Assembly (NCBI GenBank): GCA_964589365.1
Contig: CAZPTQ010000010.1
Span: 1-44,839, forward strand
DNA from: M3007 sp964589365
GTDB taxonomy: Bacteria > Bacteroidota > Bacteroidia > Chitinophagales > Saprospiraceae
Direction of reading: 5' to 3'
Length of the DNA: 44,839 bases
Under the pieces are notes generated by a model. That model searched no databases. It saw only the letters and a program-made list of their open reading frames with translations, and was not told the origin of the DNA. Shown here in pieces: positions 38,146 to 44,839 of this stretch. The position numbers and the translations under genes were made by a program. Position 1 is the stretch's first letter. The number at the start of each line of letters is the position of its first letter.

Positions 38146-40179
38146 TTACTGCCCCGAAATCTCCCGCATCCGCGCCAACAAATCCACCGCGCGTTGATTC
38201 TGCGGCGCAATGCCCACCGATTTTTCCGCGTCAGCAAGCCCACCCGGTCGGTTTCCATTGTTAAACTTAGACACTGCCCGCTCAAGGTAAGCATCGGAAT
38301 AACGCTGCTTTTCTTCCACTATTTTAAGCGTCAGGGGTGATTTTTCCATTGTTTCGATGACTTCGTTTAGGATGCTTTCAGCCTCGGCGTATCGTTTGAG
38401 GTTATTAAACACAGTGCCACGCATATGCTTGAATTGCAATGCTTTGTGCGGAGCCAGCGCGGCCGCTGTATCAAGATCGGCCAGGGCGCGTTCGGGATAA
38501 ACCGTGATCGCGGTCAAGGCGCGGTTGAAATAAGTGTCGGCATTGTTCGGGTTTAAGGCGATGGATTGGGCATAAAGCGAAAAGGCCCGGTCCTGATAGG
38601 CGCGTTGTGTCGAAGGATCCTTCGCGGCGCCGGCTTTGATGGCGATGCAGTTTGCCAAGGCGCTGTACACATTCGGACGGGTGCAGCCGTCTTTTACGGC
38701 GCGCTCAAGCATTTGTTCGGCTTCTGGCACGCGGTTCACCTTGCCGTACCAGTTTGCCAAAGATTCAAGGGCCTGGTCTTCAGCGGGATAGTAACGGAGT
38801 ACTTGCTGCCAGAGGGTTTCGGAGTTTTTCCAGGTTTTGGTTTGAGCGCGGCTCAGCCAAAGACACCATACCGCAAACAGCCCAATAATTGCCCACCAGA
38901 TATTCCGCAAGGCTGGTTTTTTTTTCAAAACGAAAACTTCCGCAGCATAAGTCAGCATGAAGAATACGCCCGCAGAAGGCAGGTAAAAATAGCGGTCAGC
39001 CATGATGACAACGCCTACCGACACGAATTGCAGCACCAGAATCACCGTGGCGAACACCCAGCCAAGGCCAAAGGCAAAAATGCCTCCCCTCCTTCGCCCC
39101 TGCCCATCCATTCCTGCCGAGTCGTCTTGGTAAGGCTTCGACGAGTAAATACTCCAAATCCCAAAAACCAAAGAAGCCAACATAAATATCGCGCCGCCAA
39201 TGTAGATGCCGCCGCGCAATTGCACTTCTGTTGGATAGGGGTAAAACGTGCAGAGATCGAGCGGCAGAAACGTTTTCGCGAAGTACATCATGTAACCATA
39301 ACCTGCGAAAAGGATTTTCTTGTCGAGTCCGAATACGGTTGAAAGCGCCTTGGTTTTTTCGGTTGAAAGGGTCAATAGTCCATGGAAATCACCGCCTCGC
39401 TGCACGTCCAGCGCGATGAGGCCGAAGAGCAGCGAAAGCGCAAACAAGGGGATTTTTTCCACGATCCAATTGACCCCAAATTTCCTTCCGTGCCAATAAT
39501 CCATCAGCAGGCAAACCATGGGAAACACCACGGCCACCCCTTTGGAAAGGCAGGACAAAAGCATGAAAATCAATGCGATCCATAGTTTTGTGCTGCGCTT
39601 TGTTTCAAGATATCGCCAATATGAAATACAAGCGGCCAGGAAGAAAAAAACGTACAGCACATCCTTGCGCTCCGACACCCATACCACCGATTCCGCCCGC
39701 AAAGGGTGGATGGCAAAAAGCAACGCCGTCAGCAAAGCCACCGAACGGTATTGCCGTCCCGTAAGCAGCCATACGAGCAAGCAAAGCAGCCCGGCATTAA
39801 GCCAGTGTATCAGCACATTGGTCACGATGAACGACTTCGCGCCCGCTCCAAACATCGCCGAATTCAGCCAAAGCGACCACATGGTGAGGGGGTGGTAGTT
39901 CAGCGAGACTACTTGCGTACCAAACGCTTTGAAACTCGCCGCTGTGGGATTCAGGATTTGTGGATTTTCATAAACGTAGACGTGATCGTCCCAAGAGACG
40001 AATTCGTTGCCGAAAGCACCGCTAAAGGCTGCCAAGACGGCTAGGAGCAGCCCGCCGAGGGCGAGTAGAGACCAGTTTTGGAGATGCCAGGGCTCGGTGG
40101 ATCTGGCCGAGGTTTTGGTGCGGCCCGCCTTCGCTGAAGCTTCGGCGGGTAAACGGGATGATGTTTTTTTCTTTGACAT
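38146..40179 (-). CDS. TMTC-like multi-pass membrane protein with C-terminal TPRs
   Basis: The 677-residue protein combines about ten or more membrane helices (about 35-455) with a C-terminal tetratricopeptide region (about 480-670, e.g. EALANWYGK-like helices, AFSLYAQSIALNPNNADTYFNRAL). The first periplasmic loop FVSWDDHVYVYENPQI and IHPLRAESVVWVSERKDVL are the landmark motifs of bacterial relatives of eukaryotic TMTC protein O-mannosyltransferases (GT-C fold, WDD acidic motif). A glycosyltransferase role is likely by family, with donor and acceptor unknown. The N-terminal residues LPAEASAKAGR are encoded by a 27-nt REP-like palindrome (40124-40150) lying in frame within the gene. Confidence 0.8.
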   Translation of the reverse strand: MSKKKTSSRLPAEASAKAGRTKTSARSTEPWHLQNWSLLALGGLLLAVLAAFSGAFGNEFVSWDDHVYVYENPQILNPTAASFKAFGTQVVSLNYHPLTMWSLWLNSAMFGAGAKSFIVTNVLIHWLNAGLLCLLVWLLTGRQYRSVALLTALLFAIHPLRAESVVWVSERKDVLYVFFFLAACISYWRYLETKRSTKLWIALIFMLLSCLSKGVAVVFPMVCLLMDYWHGRKFGVNWIVEKIPLFALSLLFGLIALDVQRGGDFHGLLTLSTEKTKALSTVFGLDKKILFAGYGYMMYFAKTFLPLDLCTFYPYPTEVQLRGGIYIGGAIFMLASLVFGIWSIYSSKPYQDDSAGMDGQGRRRGGIFAFGLGWVFATVILVLQFVSVGVVIMADRYFYLPSAGVFFMLTYAAEVFVLKKKPALRNIWWAIIGLFAVWCLWLSRAQTKTWKNSETLWQQVLRYYPAEDQALESLANWYGKVNRVPEAEQMLERAVKDGCTRPNVYSALANCIAIKAGAAKDPSTQRAYQDRAFSLYAQSIALNPNNADTYFNRALTAITVYPERALADLDTAAALAPHKALQFKHMRGTVFNNLKRYAEAESILNEVIETMEKSPLTLKIVEEKQRYSDAYLERAVSKFNNGNRPGGLADAEKSVGIAPQNQRAVDLLARMREISGQ
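40124..40150. repeat. 27-nt REP-like palindrome, copy 3, inside a coding region
   Basis: CCCGCCTTCGC...GCTTCGGCGGGT: the same element as at 26622-26648, here read through as nine codons of the TMTC-like gene near its N-terminus. Confidence 0.75.
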
Positions 40180-40213
40180 GGCTGTTCGTCGTGCTTGGGT
40201 TTTTCAGTGCTAA

Positions 40214-41272
40214 CTAATCCTTAACGCTCCCCATCCCCATCATCTTCAACATCCACCGCGGCAGTGGTTTCTCCGGCTTTTTCCGCTTGCGCAAATCCAA
40301 AAACCAACCAATTTTTTTCAAAATCGGCACTTTGTGCGTTTCCACAAACTCGATCAGCGTACCGTCCGGGTCTTCGATGTAAGAGAAATAACCCGCCGCT
40401 TCGCCCATGTCGAAGGAGCCGCTCGAATCCACGGTGAATGGATGGCCTTTGGCTTCGCAGTGCTTTTTCATTTCGTCCATGCCCGTGATGTCGAAGCAGA
40501 GGTGGATATAGCCGAGGTCGCCCCATAGGCGGTTTTCAAAAATTTTGTGGGGAGTGCGGTCAAGGCTTTGTACGAGTTCAATTTCCGTGTCGCCGAGTAG
40601 CGTACTGAAGGGGCCTTTGCGCTTTTCGGGGTGACGCAGCAACACGCGGCGGTAGCGGCCAAAACCACCGTCCACGCCGTGCCAATCAGCAAAATCGTCG
40701 GTTTGGTCGTACACAAGCGTTTGGTAGCCAAGTATTTCTGAATAAAATTTGATGGAGCGTTCCATATCAGAAACGCCTATGAACACGCCGTACACGCCAC
40801 CCGTTTTCAACTTCCCGGAAGTCGAAAACCAATCCTTCGCACCCACGATTTCAAATGTATTCCCCCAAGGGTCTTTCACAAAAAAGTGCAGTTCGCCATC
40901 GGGGCCTGGGGCGGGATTGGTCTGTATGTTCACGCCGCGTTTGCGCAAAAAGTGGAATGTAGCCTCCACATTGGCCGACTTGATTTTACAAATACCGATG
41001 CCGAGATCGCCGAGTTGTGGCTGGAAGGCCGCAGGGACGGGTGTTCGGCCCGTGTATTGCCAGATTTCCATGCCACCACCGCCGAGCATGTTGAGGGCAA
41101 GGATGGCGTGGCGCGATTGGGGCTTTCCGCCCGTGTAAGGGAGCATGAGGCCCGCTTCGGCGGCTTCTTCAAAGATTGGCACATCCATGCCAAAGTGCTG
41201 GCGATACCATTTAAACGCTTCATGGACATTGCTTACGCCGATGCCAACTTGTTGAATACCAGAGATAAACAT
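40214..41272 (-). CDS. Double VOC-domain (glyoxalase/dioxygenase fold) protein
   Basis: The 352-residue protein contains two vicinal-oxygen-chelate domains: one at about 1-135 (QQVGIGVSNVHEAFKWYRQ ... DPWGNTFEIVG) and one at about 150-315 (YGVFIGVSDMERSIKFYSEI ... IHLCFDITGMDEM ... DPDGTLIEFVETH). Potential metal ligands are the His in GYIHLCF and the Glu in LIEFVE. A basic tail follows. Function could be a lyase, isomerase or ring-cleaving dioxygenase; nothing in the context decides. The frame is open to 41530, but the extra residues read a stuttered TGTATGA word, so the ATG at 41272 is used. Confidence 0.8.
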   Translation of the reverse strand: MFISGIQQVGIGVSNVHEAFKWYRQHFGMDVPIFEEAAEAGLMLPYTGGKPQSRHAILALNMLGGGGMEIWQYTGRTPVPAAFQPQLGDLGIGICKIKSANVEATFHFLRKRGVNIQTNPAPGPDGELHFFVKDPWGNTFEIVGAKDWFSTSGKLKTGGVYGVFIGVSDMERSIKFYSEILGYQTLVYDQTDDFADWHGVDGGFGRYRRVLLRHPEKRKGPFSTLLGDTEIELVQSLDRTPHKIFENRLWGDLGYIHLCFDITGMDEMKKHCEAKGHPFTVDSSGSFDMGEAAGYFSYIEDPDGTLIEFVETHKVPILKKIGWFLDLRKRKKPEKPLPRWMLKMMGMGSVKD

Positions 41273-41278
41273 TAACAG

Positions 41279-41300
41279 GATGTATGATGTATGATGTATG
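41279..41300. repeat. Three tandem copies of a TGTATGA word
   Basis: A perfect stutter lies directly upstream of the VOC gene. It is the same style of word repetition as at other intergenic sites here, but with a different word and no second arm. Confidence 0.7.
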
Positions 41301-41309
41301 AACAGTGTA

Positions 41310-41738
41310 CTACTTACAATCGCCAAGGATGGTGATTTGCTTTGGGTTGCGAAGACTGATGGTGAAACGCTCCTTGTTCTTACTTTTCTCAACCATCCCA
41401 GAGATGCGCACCATTTTTTTATCATACTCGGCTGCACTGAGAAAATGGGCTTGATCCTGTCCCCAAATGACCACTGAAAACAGGTTGCTAGGATAAGGAT
41501 CGAACATATTGATAAAGAGCGGTTTGCCATTGATGTTTTCCATTAAGATAGCACTCGCCACGCAACCTTCCACTACCACAAGCTCGCCTTCGTGCTTGAG
41601 CACTTCATTAGGGTCGGTGAGTATAAAGGATCGGTCGGATGAAGTGGTGACGCTGAGTTCTAAGGGGGCCTCCACCTGTGCAGAGCTGACATTGGAGAGC
41701 CATAAAACCATCGACAAAGCGAGAAAGCATTTTTGCAT
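41310..41738 (-). CDS. Exported small protein with a possible OB-fold
   Basis: The 142-residue product has a signal peptide (MQKCFLALSMVLWLSNVSSAQ). The mature part has the strand pattern of a nucleic-acid-binding-type OB-fold often seen in small periplasmic proteins (VVVEGCVASAILMEN ... PLFINMFDPYPSNLFSVVIWG ... KMVRISGMVEKSKNKERFTISL). The ATG at 41738 is chosen because it begins a clean signal peptide and lies 18 nt after a TACCTTTG box. It is divergent from the TonB-dependent receptor gene. No function is assigned. Confidence 0.75.
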   Translation of the reverse strand: MQKCFLALSMVLWLSNVSSAQVEAPLELSVTTSSDRSFILTDPNEVLKHEGELVVVEGCVASAILMENINGKPLFINMFDPYPSNLFSVVIWGQDQAHFLSAAEYDKKMVRISGMVEKSKNKERFTISLRNPKQITILGDCK

Positions 41739-41756
41739 GATCCGGTAAATTTTGGG

Positions 41757-41764
41757 CAAAGGTA
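41757..41764 (-). promoter_or_regulatory. Putative -7 box of the exported OB-like gene
   Basis: TACCTTTG on the minus strand, 18 nt upstream of the start codon. Confidence 0.5.
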
Positions 41765-41895
41765 AAAAAGGAAACCTGTCTTGTGACTTCAGGCCCGATC
41801 CGGGGGAAGCCCTGTGATTTAACCTAAACTTAATTTTTCCTTAAAACCGGGGTTACATGGGACGAGGACTTTTGCACCCAAAATCTGTATCCTAC

Positions 41896-44697
41896 ATGAA
41901 GCATTTGTCCATTCTCTTTGCTACCAAAGTATTTTTAACGGCAACCCTCCTTTTTTCCACGATTCTCCTCTCCGCCCAAATGGGCATCATCTCCGGGAAA
42001 ATTATTGATTCTAAATCTGCAGATGCCCTTATCGGCGTGTCCGTTCGCATGGACGAAGGTGTTGGAGGGGCAATCACTGACCTTGACGGCTTTTTCCGCA
42101 TCACAAACGTCCCAGTTGGCAAACACAAAATCAGCGTAAACTATACGGGTTATTACGCTAAAAACATTGAAGATATTGAGGTTAAATCAGGCGAAGTCAG
42201 CACCGTAGATATTGCCATTGAGGAAAGCGCTGGTGAAGCGCTGGCCGAAGTGGTAGTAATTGCAAAGGCAAAGCGCGAAAGCACCAGCGCGCTCACTATT
42301 TTTCAGAAAAACAGTGTCACGATGGCCGATGGAATCAGTTCGGAAACCATCAAACGAACCCCAGACCGTACCACGGGCGACGTGATTCGTCGTGTGAGCG
42401 GGGCCAGTATACAGGATGGCAAATTCGCCATTATCCGTGGTCTCAACGACCGCTACAACGTGGCCATGCTCAACGGCGCACTGTTGCCCAGCACAGAGGC
42501 TGATCGCAAGGCGTTTTCGTTCGACCTTTTCCCTTCATCCATGATTGACAACCTAGTGGTGCTGAAAACAGCGAGTGCTGACTTGCCAGGGGACTTTGCA
42601 GGTGGGGCGATTATCGTGAATACCAAGGATATCCCGGAACAAAATTACCTAAGCGTAAATGCTAGTGCTGGTGTGAACAATATCACGACCTTCCAGCCCT
42701 ATATGAACGCAGCCAGTAGCAGCACAGATTGGCTCGGCACAGACGATGGTTCGCGGGCACTTCCAGCTGGCTTTCCTTCCGTGGCAGACTACAACGCGGC
42801 TACGCCGGAAGAAAAAGTGCGCTTTTCGCAATCGCTGCCCAATGATTGGGCCATCACAGAGCAGGGCAGCGCAGCACCGAACATGGGTTTCCAAATTACT
42901 TCCGGCCTGGTTACCAAAGCAGAAAAAAAGATACAGTTCGGCTCTACTATTGCGCTTTCTTACTCCAATCAAAACCGCATTCAGGATGCTGAACGAAACC
43001 GCTTTGACCTTCAACGCCAACTTTATGCCTACCGGGACAAACAATTCCGCAACAACGTGCTTTGGGGCGCATTGCTGAACAGTGCCTTGAAAATCAACAA
43101 CAACCAGAAGTTTATCTTTCAGGCATCGTACACCACGAACACGAACAACAGCGTCAACAGCCGCGAAGGGAGCGACTTTGATCGGGAGCAGTACATCCGA
43201 TTCACCACCATCGAATTCACGGAAAACCACCTGCTTACTACCCGGGTGGGTGGTGAACACGCACTAACACCAAGTGGCTTGAAACTCTCTTGGGGCGGTG
43301 GCATCAACCGAAGCTCACGCGATATCCCTTCGTTGCGCCGCATGACCTACGCCAAAAATTTTGACTCAGAAGAAAGCGACCCTTACTACGCCATCATTCA
43401 GCCGGGTTCTGCGAGCCTCAACTTTGGTGGCCGATTTTACGCTGAATTAGAAGAAAACACCTTGAACGGGAATGTTGACCTGAGCATTCCTTTGCGTTTT
43501 GCAGGCGAAAAACAGGCCATCAAAATCGGCGGTCTTTATCAAAAACGCGATCGCGATTTTTCAGCACGGGTGTTGGGGTACACGGCAACAGGCTACCCCG
43601 CAAATTTATTCAACTTGCCCATTGACCAGATATTCAACCCGGAAAACATAAAGGCATCAAATGGTTTCCTGATCAGCGAAATCACCAATCCCAGCGATGC
43701 TTATACGGCCAATGCCGAGCTAGCATCGGGTTATGCCATGACGGATCTTAAACTCTGGAAAAAACTCCGCGTGTCGGCGGGCGTACGTCTTGAACATTTC
43801 GACATGGAGGTAAATAGCTTTTACTACGGCGGCCAGGAAATCAATACCGTTTTGAACAATAATGACCTGCTTCCCTCCGCCAATTTGACCTATGCGCTCA
43901 ACGAAAAGCATCAATTGCGCTTTTCTATCTCCAAAACCTTGAGTCGCCCGGAATTCCGCGAACTCTCGCCCTTTGCTTTTTACGATTATGAAGAGGAGGC
44001 GTCGGTGCAGGGCAATCCTAACCTGGTGCGCGGCACGATCAACAACTACGATGTTCGCTACGAATGCTATCCTGGCGCCAACCAACTTTTGAGTGTAAGC
44101 CTTTTTTACAAAAAATTCAATAACCCAATTGAGCGGAATTTCAGCAGTTCGGGAGGTGGCACCACAAGCTTTGGTTTCCAAAATGTGACGAGTGCAGAAA
44201 ACTACGGTGCTGAATTCGAGGCGCGCAAAAACCTTGATTTCCTGGGCGCTTGGGGCGAGAACCTACTTCTTTTCACCAATGTGGCCTTTATCGGATCAAC
44301 CATTGATTTGACCAATGTAGATTCTTACGACCCCCGACGTGCCCTTCAAGGCCAGTCGCCCTACATCGTCAATTCAGGCCTGACGGCTAATTTCCCCAAA
44401 TGGGGCTTGGGCACGACCCTAGCCTACAACATCATAGGCGACCGGGTAGCATACGTGGGCACGGACAATTTTGCCGACATCTACGAGCGTCACCGCAACC
44501 TGCTCGACTTCTCGATCAGCAAGAAAATCAGCAGCCGCGGTGAGGTGAAATTGACTTGGGGTGATATTCTCCGACCAGATTTCATCTATTACCAGGACAA
44601 CAACGCCTCCCATTCCTACGAGCCTGACATGGACAATCTGATGCAACGCCGCAGCTTCGGCAGCACGGTTACGCTGGGGCTGGGATACCGCTTTTGA
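41896..44697 (+). CDS. TonB-dependent outer-membrane receptor
   Basis: The 933-residue receptor has a signal peptide (about 1-28), then an N-terminal carboxypeptidase-regulatory-like domain (about 30-115: GIISGKIIDSKSADALIGVSV ... GAITDLDGFFRI). A plug domain follows (about 140-245, with RTTGDVIRRVSGASIQDGKF, IRGLNDRYNVAMLNG and ADLPGDFAGGAIIVNT), and a 22-strand beta barrel ends in the aromatic GLGYRF. The plug style with LNDRYN and SFDLFPSSMIDNLVV resembles a Bacteroidota group not necessarily paired with SusD. No SusD-like gene is seen before the window ends. The ATG at 41896 begins the signal peptide; an ATG at 41857 is in frame but adds an unlikely leader. The ligand is unknown. Confidence 0.93.
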   Translation: MKHLSILFATKVFLTATLLFSTILLSAQMGIISGKIIDSKSADALIGVSVRMDEGVGGAITDLDGFFRITNVPVGKHKISVNYTGYYAKNIEDIEVKSGEVSTVDIAIEESAGEALAEVVVIAKAKRESTSALTIFQKNSVTMADGISSETIKRTPDRTTGDVIRRVSGASIQDGKFAIIRGLNDRYNVAMLNGALLPSTEADRKAFSFDLFPSSMIDNLVVLKTASADLPGDFAGGAIIVNTKDIPEQNYLSVNASAGVNNITTFQPYMNAASSSTDWLGTDDGSRALPAGFPSVADYNAATPEEKVRFSQSLPNDWAITEQGSAAPNMGFQITSGLVTKAEKKIQFGSTIALSYSNQNRIQDAERNRFDLQRQLYAYRDKQFRNNVLWGALLNSALKINNNQKFIFQASYTTNTNNSVNSREGSDFDREQYIRFTTIEFTENHLLTTRVGGEHALTPSGLKLSWGGGINRSSRDIPSLRRMTYAKNFDSEESDPYYAIIQPGSASLNFGGRFYAELEENTLNGNVDLSIPLRFAGEKQAIKIGGLYQKRDRDFSARVLGYTATGYPANLFNLPIDQIFNPENIKASNGFLISEITNPSDAYTANAELASGYAMTDLKLWKKLRVSAGVRLEHFDMEVNSFYYGGQEINTVLNNNDLLPSANLTYALNEKHQLRFSISKTLSRPEFRELSPFAFYDYEEEASVQGNPNLVRGTINNYDVRYECYPGANQLLSVSLFYKKFNNPIERNFSSSGGGTTSFGFQNVTSAENYGAEFEARKNLDFLGAWGENLLLFTNVAFIGSTIDLTNVDSYDPRRALQGQSPYIVNSGLTANFPKWGLGTTLAYNIIGDRVAYVGTDNFADIYERHRNLLDFSISKKISSRGEVKLTWGDILRPDFIYYQDNNASHSYEPDMDNLMQRRSFGSTVTLGLGYRF

Positions 44698-44699
44698 TG

Positions 44700-44773
44700 G
44701 AGTGATAGAGTGATGAAGTGATAGCGTGATGAAGCGATAGCACGAACCAAATCACTTCATCACTTTATCACCC
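44700..44773. terminator. Word-built hairpin after the TonB-dependent receptor
   Basis: Arms 44700-44722 and 44751-44773 (23 nt, two mismatches) are made of the stuttered words AGTGAT and GATGAAG. It directly follows the receptor stop codon. Confidence 0.7.
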
Positions 44774-44839
44774 CATCACTTCATAAAGAATTTTGGATAC
44801 AGATTTTAGTAGTTTAAAGGTTAGGAACTTTACTACGAA

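Noticed and set aside
38034..38294. 86-codon minus-strand gene overlapping the TMTC-like gene end
   Set aside because: Its first half is a shadow of the TPR region; only the final part has any protein-like pattern and is listed as a weak relic.
41273..41530. N-terminal extension of the VOC protein
   Set aside because: It is antisense to the exported OB-like gene and reads a stuttered word; VOC homology starts at the ATG at 41272.

Overview
The window looks like a chromosomal contig set from a free-living member of the Bacteroidota, most plausibly a Saprospiria/Chitinophagia-type organism. The reasons are seen in the sequence: eleven genes are preceded by the Bacteroidota -7 box TAnnTTTG; one protein ends in a type IX secretion (T9SS) sorting domain; there is a TonB-dependent receptor with a carboxypeptidase-regulatory-like N-terminal domain; and lineage-typical families occur (DUF6913 beside dapA, DUF1460 amidase-like protein, TlpA-like fusion, RecQ with an extended C-terminus, M29 aminopeptidase). 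No rRNA, CRISPR array, intact insertion sequence or prophage is present. One tRNA gene, tRNA-Leu(GAG), lies at 12752-12835.

Layout. 1-1.4 kb: ridA, then rpmF and yceD (co-oriented, minus). 1.6-3.4 kb: a large repeat-domain lipoprotein. 3.5-7.4 kb: an antiquitin-type aldehyde dehydrogenase (crossed by a 10-N gap) and recQ. 7.6-12.6 kb: M29 aminopeptidase, creD, a small conserved protein, the wreck of a small-ORF/HNH nuclease module, and glutaryl-CoA dehydrogenase. 12.7-16.5 kb: tRNA-Leu, dapA, DUF6913, an AI-2E family permease and a cluster of decayed small genes including a second HNH-module remnant. 16.6-22 kb: dnaK, a DUF1460 protein, a nucleoside transporter and uridine kinase. 22-29.7 kb: Uma2 nuclease, MFS permease, TlpA-like thioredoxin, a sigma-54 response regulator without a DNA-binding domain (10-N gap), a coiled-coil exported protein, rnc and fabF. 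29.8-33 kb: a T9SS-secreted reprolysin-type metalloprotease followed by two tandem lipoprotein paralogs. 33.3-38 kb: rpsT, a PaaE-like reductase, gamma carbonic anhydrase, VanZ-like, SH3 and RtcB. 38-44.7 kb: TMTC-like membrane protein with TPRs, a double VOC protein, an exported OB-like protein and the TonB-dependent receptor.

How the genes fit together. Most of the window is housekeeping: translation (rpmF, rpsT, tRNA-Leu), RNA processing or repair (rnc, rtcB), DNA repair (recQ), fatty acid and lysine synthesis (fabF, dapA), folding (dnaK) and nucleoside salvage (a nupC-like transporter divergent from udk). The aldehyde dehydrogenase and glutaryl-CoA dehydrogenase are both steps of lysine degradation, although they are not adjacent. 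The accessory signal is concentrated in four places: the protease/tandem-lipoprotein locus, where two copies are nucleotide-identical at both ends and diverged only in the middle; two broken copies of the same small-ORF/HNH module; palindromic mini-elements that recur in the window and are read through in frame in two genes; and intergenic hairpins built from locus-specific stuttered short words. The dnaK leader carries a sigma-54-like promoter.

Assembly caution. Two 100-N gaps (18571-18670 and 31962-32061) are flanked by identical 55-nt sequences and are probably not real gaps. Two 10-N gaps (4615-4624 and 25603-25612) appear to replace only a few bases. The genes they cross are probably intact.
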